From RYN-428 sp035551995 (GTDB lineage Bacteria; Planctomycetota; Phycisphaerae; Tepidisphaerales; Tepidisphaeraceae): a stretch of DNA of 44,037 nt. Location: the NCBI GenBank assembly GCA_035551995.1, contig DASZME010000017.1, forward strand, positions 1 to 44,037. Direction: 5' to 3'. This document shows positions 1 through 7,362 of this stretch, piece by piece; within the stretch, counting starts at the first letter, position 1, and each line of letters opens with the position of its first letter. A program made the position numbers and the translations under genes. The notes beneath the pieces were generated by a model. It was not told the origin of the DNA. It did not search any database and worked only from the letters and a program-made list of their open reading frames with translations.

Positions 1-30
1 CCGCACCTTTGCGATCTCTGCGCCGCCGCA

Positions 31-858
31 TCAGTCATGAAATTTTTCGGTATGGATTCCCCATGTTTTCTCATCGATTGGCGGCAGCGTGAAATCCGAA
101 TCCTTCAGCCCCCCCGCCGGGTTAATTTGAACGTCGGTGAATTTCGTCGTCTTCTGGTCCGATTGATCCGGCGCCACCGTCACGATTTGCGCGGGGAACC
201 TGGTCGTGCGGTCCACCCAAATATCGATCGCGGAAAACCGCCGGGCAAACCGCGTCCCGGGCTTGGGCGTTAGCCGCAGGTGTATGGTCCCGGTTAAGTC
301 CTTGTCTTCATCCCTGGTCGGCGCAATGAGCTGAACGTCAAACTCTCTATGCACGTCCGCTTTGTCCTGGCCAATGGGCAGCGGGAAAGGACCTTCGCCC
401 AGTTTGAGCAAATTGATCTTCTCCCCCGGCTTAATCACCTGCCTGCGGTCTTCATTGGTTTTTTTGTAGTTGCGGTCAATCAGCAAGCCGTTGTCGAGCA
501 GGTATTCGACCTTTTCGTCGCGAAAGTATTCGCCGACTTTGCGCTTGTCGAAGGTGACACGGATGCGCCCGTCGTCGTCCCCTTTCTTTTGGAACCAGAC
601 CCGGCCGATGGATGTTTTAAGATCGCCGAAATTAATGTCCCCTTCGGTAAGACTGACTTTGGCGGTGAACTCTTTCATCGTCTTTCCACGCACGTCCAGC
701 GCGTCAAGAACCTGATCGACTTTCGCGTCGGCGGGCAGTTCAGGCTGCACCGACACCGGGTTAATCAAAGCCACCGGCGTCTGGGCGCGGACCGCGGCGC
801 AGGCGACGAACATGAAGATGACGATGAACGGCCCATAAATCCGGCTGGCGCGTTTCAT
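31..858 (-). CDS. Exported LolA-like protein of planctomycete type
   Basis: A 275-residue protein with an N-terminal signal peptide: a basic start (MKRASR), then a hydrophobic stretch ending AAVRAQ. The mature part has alternating beta-strand character and charged loops. It resembles the LolA/LolB-like outer-membrane lipoprotein carrier fold, which planctomycetes carry in many uncharacterised copies. The match is by general pattern only, so no transport role is claimed. The ATG at 858 was chosen over the longer frame (to 915) because it gives the signal peptide directly and follows an AAGGGA ribosome site. The stop is TGA at 31-33. The gene stands alone, about 100 bp beyond the end of the HAD gene on the same strand. 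Probably periplasmic; substrate unknown. Confidence 0.75.
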   Translation of the reverse strand: MKRASRIYGPFIVIFMFVACAAVRAQTPVALINPVSVQPELPADAKVDQVLDALDVRGKTMKEFTAKVSLTEGDINFGDLKTSIGRVWFQKKGDDDGRIRVTFDKRKVGEYFRDEKVEYLLDNGLLIDRNYKKTNEDRRQVIKPGEKINLLKLGEGPFPLPIGQDKADVHREFDVQLIAPTRDEDKDLTGTIHLRLTPKPGTRFARRFSAIDIWVDRTTRFPAQIVTVAPDQSDQKTTKFTDVQINPAGGLKDSDFTLPPIDEKTWGIHTEKFHD

Positions 859-962
859 AGGTTCCCTTTCCCGAGTGTTTCTCGACTGCCGTAGCATTCC
901 CGCGCCTAGACGCACAAACGCTGCCGCAGCCTGAGAAACATTCTAAGACAATCATCGATATT

Positions 963-1586
963 TTATATCACATGGCGTCGATCCGCTGACTGATCGAACA
1001 AAAGAAATTTGGCCAGCTCAGGCAGATCGCAAACCTCCCGCCATGGCGCCGCGTCGAAAGGCTTTTGCCGATGATGGCTCAACCAGACGGTCCGAATCCC
1101 GGCGGCAAGTCCGGCTTCGATGTCATACTGGCCGTCGCCGACCATCCAGACCTCGTCACATCCAACGCCAAGCCGGCGGCATGCCAGCAGCAGCGGTTGC
1201 GGATCAGGTTTGGGCGGCGCGTCGTCACGCGTGACCAGAACTTCAAAAGTCAACGCATGACGAAGGAGAACGGTCCGTACGCTAATATAGCTGTTGCGCG
1301 TGATCAGCGCGGTGAGAACACCGCGCGCCGTCAAGGCGTCGAGCAGCTCCCGGCAGCCGGGATTGAGCGTCGATCGGGCGGCGGCTTCCTGTTCGTGACG
1401 GTGAAGCACGATTTGAGCGCGGCGCCGGGCTTCCTCGTTCATCTCGGCGAGGGCTTCGAGAATGGGTCGCGATCCGATGCCCATCTCGGCTTTGATGGCG
1501 GGGAAGTCGAGCAACGGTTCGGTGAGGGTGCCGTCCATGTCGAAGAGGATCGCCTTGGGTAGAATCGGTCTGGTGTCGGAGTTCAT
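963..1586 (-). CDS. HAD-superfamily hydrolase (phosphoglycolate phosphatase-like)
   Basis: A 207-residue cytoplasmic phosphatase of the haloacid dehalogenase superfamily. All four motifs are visible: motif I FDMDGTLTE near the N-terminus with the nucleophile and acid/base aspartates, motif II LITRNS, the motif III lysine in PPKPDPQ, and motif IV VGDGQYD. The helical cap between motifs I and II is small, as in Gph/PpaX-type enzymes that dephosphorylate phosphoglycolate or pyrophosphate. The substrate cannot be read from sequence. The ATG at 1586 was chosen because the first motif begins about 10 residues later; the frame is open to 1751, but that part overlaps the opposite gene. The start has no clear ribosome site. 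It lies only 15 bp from the ATG of the divergent PA14 gene if that start is correct. Confidence 0.88.
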   Translation of the reverse strand: MNSDTRPILPKAILFDMDGTLTEPLLDFPAIKAEMGIGSRPILEALAEMNEEARRRAQIVLHRHEQEAAARSTLNPGCRELLDALTARGVLTALITRNSYISVRTVLLRHALTFEVLVTRDDAPPKPDPQPLLLACRRLGVGCDEVWMVGDGQYDIEAGLAAGIRTVWLSHHRQKPFDAAPWREVCDLPELAKFLLFDQSADRRHVI

Positions 1587-1601
1587 TTGGTGAGAATAAT
1601 T

Positions 1602-3725
1602 ATGTGGAATCAGTCGCGAGTCGCCAGAGACCAGTCGCCGCGAGGAAACGCGCCGCGCTTTGATCGATGTTTTCAGTCGCGCTCCAGTAGCGGAGTGGAT
1701 GCCGGGGAACCCACCGCGCAAGCGGAATGGCCTTTGGGGCGGGAACTGCATCGGGTTGTCGTCTTGGTTCTTTTCGCGATCGTTTTCTGCAGTGTTTCGG
1801 CCGCCCGCGGCGCGACGGGGTGGTTTGACGCTTCATTTCGCCGGGCGATCGACGTGACGTGGGACGCCGAGCACGCGAGTGGATCGGAAATCTGTTACGT
1901 CGAATTCTACACGGCGGGTCATCTCCTGCCCGACGGCGCCGACGTGCGGGTCGCGATGGACGATGGGCGGCAAGTGGCCGCGAAGGTGTTGATGGTGGGG
2001 CCGGGCGACCGGACGAGCATTATTTTTTCGCTCGCCAAGGGCGTGAAAAAATATTTCGTATACTTCGGCGCCGCCAATCCGTCTCCCAATAAGCCGGCGT
2101 ATGAAACGGTGAAGATCGACGCCGGACTGTTGTTGGACATGCACGAATGGAAGGGGACGCCTGTCGATACATCCGAGCAGATCGAGCAAGCCTGGGCGAA
2201 AGCCGGCCCGCTCATCGGGCGTACGATGATCGACTCGCCTTTCTACGGCATCAATCCGTTCGGCCAGCAAAACCGCACCATCTCCAGGATCACCGGCTCC
2301 CTGTTTGCGCCGCTCGACGGCAATTACACCTTCGCGGCCTTTGTGGAGAATCGAGGCGCCCTGTATATCGACGGAAAAAAAGTCCTTTACGTCAAGCCCG
2401 GGCCGGCCGACGTGAGCCAACAGGCGAAAATCAATCTCACTCGCGGCAGGCATCAATTCCTGTTTTATCACGTCAACGCCGGGAGCGAGGGACGATTCAC
2501 GGTGGCGTGGATGCGGCCGGACACAAAGGGTTTTGAGCCGATTCCGCGCGGCTCGTTCGGAATATTTTCCCGCGGGACGGCCGGGCCGATGGATGAGACG
2601 CACAAGCCGCTCGTCGCCGATGTCACGATTCAATACGGTGGCGAATGTTATTACGCCGAAGCCTATTCGCATCGCTATGTTTTTGCCGCACGCGAACCGA
2701 AATTTTCCGCCAAGGCCAGCTTCGAGTGGAATTTCGGCGACGGACAAACTTCCACGGCACAGGACGCCGATCATGTCTATCTGACCGACGGCGTTTATCC
2801 GGTGACGCTCACCGTTCGCGTCGGCGCCACGAGTGATTCGCAGACGAATAAGCTGGCGGTGTCGCGCGATTGGGCTCATATAGACAAGCCGGCGGGCGAC
2901 GAGCCAAGCGTGCAATCGAAGATCGTCGGGAACTATAGCGTGGCGAAGATGCCGGAGGATTGGCTGCCGCGCGCCACATGGCTGCACGAGCGGGCGGGAC
3001 AGACACGATGGATGCTGCAATGCGCCGATCGGCTCGCGAGTCTGTCGAAGCATCCGAACGCCGACCAGGCCTTCGCCGCTCTACAGGGCGCATCGGATGC
3101 GACGGTGGCCAAAGGCGATTCGGCGAGCGCGCTCAAGCTATGGGAACAGGTCGTCTCGGCATCCGACCTTGAACCGCGCGCGGCGGCGGCGTATGCCAAA
3201 TTGCTGTTATGGCAATCGCCCGACTTCGCCAGGGCGGTGAAGGTGCTGACGCCCTATGGCGCCGCGGCGAATTCTGGCCTCGCTCGCATCTACGCCGACG
3301 CGCTCGTGCTGAACCAGCGCGCAGCCGAGGGGCGAAAGATTCTCGAATCGATCCCCGTCAATGAGCAGCCCGGCCGCGCGGCCGCCAAGAGCGGCGCCCT
3401 TGCTCGTACGATCGAATATTACATCGAGCAGAAAGACTGGGAGACCGGCGAGCAGCGCTGGGACCAATGGCAGGACCAATTTCCCGCCGATTTTCTCGAA
3501 GGATATAGCGTGGTGCTGAAGGTCAAGCTGATGGAACTCCGCGGCGTCCCCCAATCCGCCGCCAAAGTCGCCGAGGCATTTGCGACGGCCGTGCCCGGAT
3601 CATCCTATTCGCCGCAGCTTTTGTTCAAGGCGGCGAAGCTGATGGAAACATCTGGTCCGGGGCATAGCGCGGAGTTGATGAAGCTGTTAAAAATGCGCTA
3701 TCCGGAGGATCCGTTGGCGCAATAG
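1602..3725 (+). CDS. Exported PA14/PKD-domain protein with helical repeat C-terminus
   Basis: A protein of about 707 residues. An export signal (VVVLVLFAIVFCSVSAARGA) begins near residue 50. A beta-sandwich region with DUF2341-like character follows. A PA14-type domain spans about 230-300 (GSLFAPLDGNYTF, LYIDGKKV, FTVAWMRPD). A PKD domain spans about 365-415 (FEWNFGDGQTST). An alanine-rich helical TPR-like region fills about 440-707. PA14 and PKD modules are carbohydrate- or protein-binding parts of secreted proteins, so a surface or periplasmic role is likely; no catalytic motif was seen. The ATG at 1602 has a GGTGAG ribosome site at good spacing. A GTG at 1695 would instead place the signal peptide close to the N-terminus and leave room for a divergent promoter, so the start is uncertain. 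Confidence 0.85.
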   Translation: MWNQSRVARDQSPRGNAPRFDRCFQSRSSSGVDAGEPTAQAEWPLGRELHRVVVLVLFAIVFCSVSAARGATGWFDASFRRAIDVTWDAEHASGSEICYVEFYTAGHLLPDGADVRVAMDDGRQVAAKVLMVGPGDRTSIIFSLAKGVKKYFVYFGAANPSPNKPAYETVKIDAGLLLDMHEWKGTPVDTSEQIEQAWAKAGPLIGRTMIDSPFYGINPFGQQNRTISRITGSLFAPLDGNYTFAAFVENRGALYIDGKKVLYVKPGPADVSQQAKINLTRGRHQFLFYHVNAGSEGRFTVAWMRPDTKGFEPIPRGSFGIFSRGTAGPMDETHKPLVADVTIQYGGECYYAEAYSHRYVFAAREPKFSAKASFEWNFGDGQTSTAQDADHVYLTDGVYPVTLTVRVGATSDSQTNKLAVSRDWAHIDKPAGDEPSVQSKIVGNYSVAKMPEDWLPRATWLHERAGQTRWMLQCADRLASLSKHPNADQAFAALQGASDATVAKGDSASALKLWEQVVSASDLEPRAAAAYAKLLLWQSPDFARAVKVLTPYGAAANSGLARIYADALVLNQRAAEGRKILESIPVNEQPGRAAAKSGALARTIEYYIEQKDWETGEQRWDQWQDQFPADFLEGYSVVLKVKLMELRGVPQSAAKVAEAFATAVPGSSYSPQLLFKAAKLMETSGPGHSAELMKLLKMRYPEDPLAQ

Positions 3726-3777
3726 AGCGCTATGCATTTTGCGCCGCGGGTTCATCCGCGGGTTGGGGAAATGAAAG

Positions 3778-3966
3778 ATGGAAATGCTAATTCGATGGAC
3801 TGAGGGTCGAAAAGTAGCGGTACGCCTCGGCGTCAAATCGATAATCGCCTTGGCAGCCGCGATTTTAAGCGTCGAATTCTTCTTGTTGCGGCTGCGAGTT
3901 GCCTTCGCGGCTGAGCAAGTATCTGTTCTCACAAGTGTGAAAGCTTCGGCCGCTACGGTTACTTAG
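3778..3966 (+). CDS. Possible small hydrophobic protein
   Basis: A 62-residue open frame in the otherwise empty 289 bp between the PA14 gene and hpt. It starts at an ATG preceded by GAAAGATGGAA and contains one hydrophobic stretch (SIIALAAAILSVEFFLL), which could be a membrane segment or signal. No family was recognised, and an 81-residue frame covers much of the same stretch on the other strand. It may be a real small membrane protein or chance; the codon pattern is not decisive. Confidence 0.2.
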   Translation: MEMLIRWTEGRKVAVRLGVKSIIALAAAILSVEFFLLRLRVAFAAEQVSVLTSVKASAATVT

Positions 3967-4014
3967 CCGGCTGACCTGAAAGGGCTGCGAAATTATTGCC
4001 GTAACTACTACCCG

Positions 4015-4566
4015 TCAGGAACTAAACACCCTCCGCTGCAACGTCACGATTTCCGGCAAATTCCGATAGTAGTCGTCATAATCCAACCCATACCCCACCA
4101 CAAATTCATCCGGGATTTCAAACCCGACGTAGTCGATCGCAACATCCTTCGCGGCAGGCCGGTCTTTTTTGAGAAGGACGCATGTCCGAACGCTCGATGC
4201 GCCCAATTCATGCAGCATGGGGACAACCAAACGCATCGTGTTGCCGCTGTCCAGAATGTCGTCGATCACCAGCACGTGGCGATCCTTCACGTTCGCAAGC
4301 TGCCGCTGAATGACCTGCGCGCCCTGGCTGGCCACGCTGGCGCCGGGGTAGCCGCTGACGGTCATCAGGCCGATTTTCATGGCGATCGGCATCTGGCGGA
4401 TCAAGTCGCCGCAGAAGATCATGGCGCCGGTGAGAATCGGAACGATGGTGATCTCGGCGCCTTCGCCAAGGGTCGCATGGTCGGCCACGATCCGGTCAGC
4501 CAGCTCCGCGACGCGCTGGGCGATCCGCTCGCGCGAAATCAGGATGCGGTCAATGTCGGCGTGCAT
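4015..4566 (-). CDS. hpt: Hypoxanthine phosphoribosyltransferase
   Basis: A 183-residue purine-salvage enzyme that converts hypoxanthine or guanine plus PRPP to IMP or GMP in the cytoplasm. The PRPP-binding signature VLVIDDILDSGNT is complete. The preceding PILTGAMIF segment matches the family's phosphate loop, and the C-terminal VGYGLDYDDYYRNLP is the typical nucleobase-side and hood region. The length is normal. The start ATG at 4566 gives MHADIDRILISRERI, where family members begin. The gene is monocistronic on the minus strand, with the heptamer repeat element about 50 bp upstream of its start, which therefore may contain its promoter. Confidence 0.96.
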   Translation of the reverse strand: MHADIDRILISRERIAQRVAELADRIVADHATLGEGAEITIVPILTGAMIFCGDLIRQMPIAMKIGLMTVSGYPGASVASQGAQVIQRQLANVKDRHVLVIDDILDSGNTMRLVVPMLHELGASSVRTCVLLKKDRPAAKDVAIDYVGFEIPDEFVVGYGLDYDDYYRNLPEIVTLQRRVFSS

Positions 4567-4613
4567 CCGGACACTGTATCGGATACAAGGCGAGAAGTGG
4601 AAAGGGAAATGAG

Positions 4614-4784
4614 TTGCCAGTTGTCAGTTGTCAGTTGTCAGTTGTTAGTTGTTAGTTGTCAGTGAACGCAGGCCAAAGATTCGTTACATTGTCAGTCGCG
4701 ATTCATTAACGACGAAAAACCAGCGGCCAGAACCTCGTTTCCGAATTCACTGGCAACTGACAACTGACAACTGACAACGGACAA
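4614..4784. repeat. Two heptamer arrays in inverted orientation
   Basis: Left arm, 4614-4662: seven perfect-length units, TTGCCAG, TTGTCAG three times, TTGTTAG twice, TTGTCAG. Right arm, 4750-4784: five units in reverse complement, CTGGCAA, CTGACAA three times, CGGACAA. The inner edges also pair (CAGTGAA at 4660-4666 against TTCACTG at 4745-4751), so the element can fold into a long hairpin with a loop of about 80 bases. It lies between the divergent starts of hpt and the flippase-like gene. The unit TTGTCAG equals a short tandemly repeated heptamer described in filamentous cyanobacteria; that link rests on recall. Confidence 0.9.
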
Positions 4785-4801
4785 CTTATCCTGTACGGAC
4801 A

Positions 4802-5851
4802 ATGGCGTTAACGAATGGTGCTCGCGCGTGGATTCGCCGACTGATCGCGTATGCGATCACGATCGCTATTTTCGTGTGGATCGCCAAGCCGATCGTCGCC
4901 AATTGGGATCACTTTAAGAACCACGTTTACCAGATCAGCTGGACGCGCCTGCTGCTGGCGTCCATCGTCTTCGCGGCGTTTCTTTTTATCTTTCGCGCCC
5001 TCTCCTGGTGGTATATCCTGCGGGGGTTGGGGCATCGGCTGCCGATTGCGCCCACGATACGGATCTGGTCCACGAGTGAATTGGCCCGCTATCTGCCGGG
5101 CGTCATCTGGCAGGTCGTTGGCCGGGCTTACCTGGCTAAGCCCTACGGTGTCAGCGGCGGACTCTGCTCGGCGAGCCAGGTGCTCGAACTGGTGATTTTC
5201 CTCCTGGCCAATGTGCTGGTCGCCATCACATGTCTGCTGTGGAACGGAACCAAACACCTGCACGGCGTCGCCCGCGGATGGATGTTCTGCGCGATGGCGC
5301 TTGTCCCCATCCTCCTGCTTCTGCTTCATCCCAGGGGCTTTTACGGAGTGATGAACCGCATTCTGAAAAAGGCGGGCAAATCGCCGATCACGCGGCAACT
5401 TGGCTTTGCCTCGCTGGCGGGTTTGCTCCTGTGGGCCATTCTTGGATTGATCTGGCAGAGCATGGCGATTTGGCTGGTGACGGCGCCGTCGCTGGGATTG
5501 CAGTTCACCAAGTGGTGGGTGGTGGCCGGCGCGTACTCATTGGCGTGGTGCGCCGGTTTCCTGGCGGTATGGGCGCCGGGGGGAATTGGGGTGCGCGAGT
5601 TGGTCTTCATGAACGCCATGCGCTTCGCGGCGCCGAGACTCGTGAGGGAAAGGTTTGACGATCCGAAAGTGCTGCTGGGGTTTCTGGCTTTTCTCAGCGT
5701 GATGCTGCGAATCTGGGCGACGTCGGGGGAATTGATACTTGCCGGATTCGCGTATGGATTCGATCTGAAAGGCGCCTTCAAAAAACGATCCTCCCCGCCC
5801 CAACGCGACGCCGATGAACCCGACAAGCGATTGGCCCCCACCTCGAACTGA
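4802..5851 (+). CDS. Flippase-like integral membrane protein (LPG synthase TM / UPF0104 type)
   Basis: A 349-residue protein with about eight hydrophobic segments and an arginine-rich cytoplasmic N-terminus. Family features are the N-terminal TM pair, the segment TSELARYLPGVIWQVVGR, and GIGVRELVF in the C-terminal third. Both are typical of the transmembrane domain of lysylphosphatidylglycerol synthetase and the related TIGR00374 flippase-like family. It has no soluble synthetase domain, so it is the membrane half only and probably moves a lipid or lipid-linked substrate. The C-terminus is polar and basic. It starts 18 bp after the heptamer element without a strong ribosome site and appears to be a single-gene unit. 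Confidence 0.82.
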   Translation: MALTNGARAWIRRLIAYAITIAIFVWIAKPIVANWDHFKNHVYQISWTRLLLASIVFAAFLFIFRALSWWYILRGLGHRLPIAPTIRIWSTSELARYLPGVIWQVVGRAYLAKPYGVSGGLCSASQVLELVIFLLANVLVAITCLLWNGTKHLHGVARGWMFCAMALVPILLLLLHPRGFYGVMNRILKKAGKSPITRQLGFASLAGLLLWAILGLIWQSMAIWLVTAPSLGLQFTKWWVVAGAYSLAWCAGFLAVWAPGGIGVRELVFMNAMRFAAPRLVRERFDDPKVLLGFLAFLSVMLRIWATSGELILAGFAYGFDLKGAFKKRSSPPQRDADEPDKRLAPTSN

Positions 5852-5869
5852 CAACCGCTCGAGACCGAT

Positions 5870-6124
5870 TTAGTTTTTCGCCGGATGCTCGGCCGACTGA
5901 TCCGTTTCCACAGGCTGCGGCTTATGACGGTTCGGATAAACCGTCGTGAAATACATCGTCAGCATCCCGACAAATAACAAAACGAGCAGGATCGCGAACA
6001 CCACGAACAATCCCCGGCGTGGTTTGAGCGGCGGCGGAAACTCCTGCGCCGTATCGCCGACGACCGCGGCCAAGTCGTCATTCGCCAAGTCGGCTTTCGC
6101 GCCGGCGTCCCTGATTTTGCTCAT
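5870..6124 (-). CDS. Small single-pass membrane protein downstream of Minf_1886 gene
   Basis: An 84-residue protein with a polar N-terminus (about 38 residues), one strong membrane segment (LFVVFAILLVLLFVGMLTMYF) and a short basic, proline-containing C-terminus. No family was recognised. Its ATG overlaps the TGA of the upstream Minf_1886 gene by four bases (ATGA at 6121-6124), so the two are almost certainly co-transcribed and translationally coupled. Coupling suggests that the pair act in the same process. Confidence 0.7.
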   Translation of the reverse strand: MSKIRDAGAKADLANDDLAAVVGDTAQEFPPPLKPRRGLFVVFAILLVLLFVGMLTMYFTTVYPNRHKPQPVETDQSAEHPAKN

Positions 6125-6519
6125 GAATTGCTCGGAATACGGTAATCGGACTCCAGCGCCGCGGCGAAATCATACACGTTTTTGAAATCGTCAAGTGAGT
6201 CGTCGTCCTGCTTTTGCATCAGGCCCATGTCGATCATCGAATAAACGATCCGGCCGAAATCGAGCGTGCAGGTGATATCCCACCGAAGAAGAACGGTGCG
6301 GGCAAGCCGACCCCATTTGGTCAGCGCCAAATCGCGCAATCCCTCGCATAAATCCTGACCGCTGACGTGACGGCAAACTTTGCTGTCGGAACTTTCCGAG
6401 CCGTGCATGCGGCGAACGGTGTAGTCCAGACCTTCATGAATGAACTCAAATGCATTGGACGAAGGAAGCGCCTTGTCGAGCACCGCTGGCGTCGCCGATT
6501 TATCAGGAGATGGCGGCAT
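6121..6519 (-). CDS. Minf_1886 family protein (Planctomycetes/Verrucomicrobia-restricted)
   Basis: A 132-residue cytoplasmic protein. The conserved order of the family is clear: FIHEGLDYTVRRMHG, then HVSGQDLCEGLRDLAL, WGRLARTVLLRW, DFGRIVYSMIDMGLM and a final DDFKNVYDFAAAL. This family is known mainly from Planctomycetes and Verrucomicrobia and has no assigned function. The ATG at 6519 was chosen because a short disordered leader then runs into the conserved core; a longer frame to 6561 adds a poorly supported cysteine-rich extension. It is followed by the overlapping small membrane-protein gene. Confidence 0.85.
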   Translation of the reverse strand: MPPSPDKSATPAVLDKALPSSNAFEFIHEGLDYTVRRMHGSESSDSKVCRHVSGQDLCEGLRDLALTKWGRLARTVLLRWDITCTLDFGRIVYSMIDMGLMQKQDDDSLDDFKNVYDFAAALESDYRIPSNS

Positions 6520-6687
6520 GGATGTTATCTTACAAAAACATGGGGCCGGGGCAAAGGGCATTTTCGATCCGTCGCGGGGCCGCGTTTGGCGCCGGGATAT
6601 TTTTCTTTTGTTTAGAGAATCTCGGCGGCTTCACTCTCGACCGCCCAGCGGTTATGAATACTCCCCATTCGGCACGTTGTTCTCGAC

Positions 6688-7311
6688 ATGTTCGCCGCCG
6701 GGTTAACACTTGGACTGGGCGCGGCGGCGCCCATCGGGCCGGTGAATGTCGAGATGGCCCGCCGGACGTTGCTCGGCGGATTCCGGGCGGGATTCGCCCT
6801 CGGATGCGGCGCCGTGACGGTTGATGTCACATATGCCCTTTTGAGCAGCGTAAGCCTGGGCCAATGGGTCGTCCATTCCGCGGCGAAAACGCCGATTGCC
6901 CTTGCCGGATTCTTGTTTCTTGTGTATTTGGGCGTGCAGGCGCTGCGATCGGCGCCGGGGCATCTGAAATCCGATCCGCTTTCGGGCGGAAGGCCGATCG
7001 GATCGGCGGCGGGAGCGTATGCGACGGGCCTCTTCATGACACTGTTAAACCCGATCACGCTCGTGTTCTGGTTTGTGGAACTCCCGACGCAGGGAGCGTT
7101 AACGCAAGATTCCAGGTACGATCTGCCGATGATTTGCGCTGGCGTTTTTATTGGAACGCTCGGCTGGGTCATCGCCTTTTCCGGGTTCCTCGGATTTCTG
7201 GGGCGGCGGCGTCGAAACTGGTATCTGGCGGCGGCGGATGGACTGGGCGGCGTCATGCTGCTGACCCTTGCAATCGTGGGACTGTGGCATCTGTTTCACA
7301 CTTCCCTATAA
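6688..7311 (+). CDS. LysE/RhtB-family amino-acid exporter
   Basis: A 207-residue membrane protein with six hydrophobic segments. The family signature GAAAPIGPVNVEMARRTL lies in the first membrane region. The second conserved region, GLFMTLLNPITLVFWF, follows a cytoplasmic loop at about 95-120. LysE/RhtB proteins export amino acids or small metabolites in exchange for protons; the substrate here is unknown. It lies alone between the divergent Minf_1886 unit and the TolC gene, 51 bp upstream of the latter. Confidence 0.88.
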   Translation: MFAAGLTLGLGAAAPIGPVNVEMARRTLLGGFRAGFALGCGAVTVDVTYALLSSVSLGQWVVHSAAKTPIALAGFLFLVYLGVQALRSAPGHLKSDPLSGGRPIGSAAGAYATGLFMTLLNPITLVFWFVELPTQGALTQDSRYDLPMICAGVFIGTLGWVIAFSGFLGFLGRRRRNWYLAAADGLGGVMLLTLAIVGLWHLFHTSL

Positions 7312-7362
7312 TCCCGGCCCGTCACGGCCGTTTGAATTTCTAGGACGGATGGAGTTTTCATC

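Noticed and set aside
1833..3053. A 406-codon minus-strand frame
   Set aside because: It is opposite the PA14/PKD gene and has an arginine/histidine-rich, non-protein-like composition.
4614..4784. A CRISPR array
   Set aside because: The units are 7 bp without spacers and the two arrays are inverted to each other; no cas gene is present.
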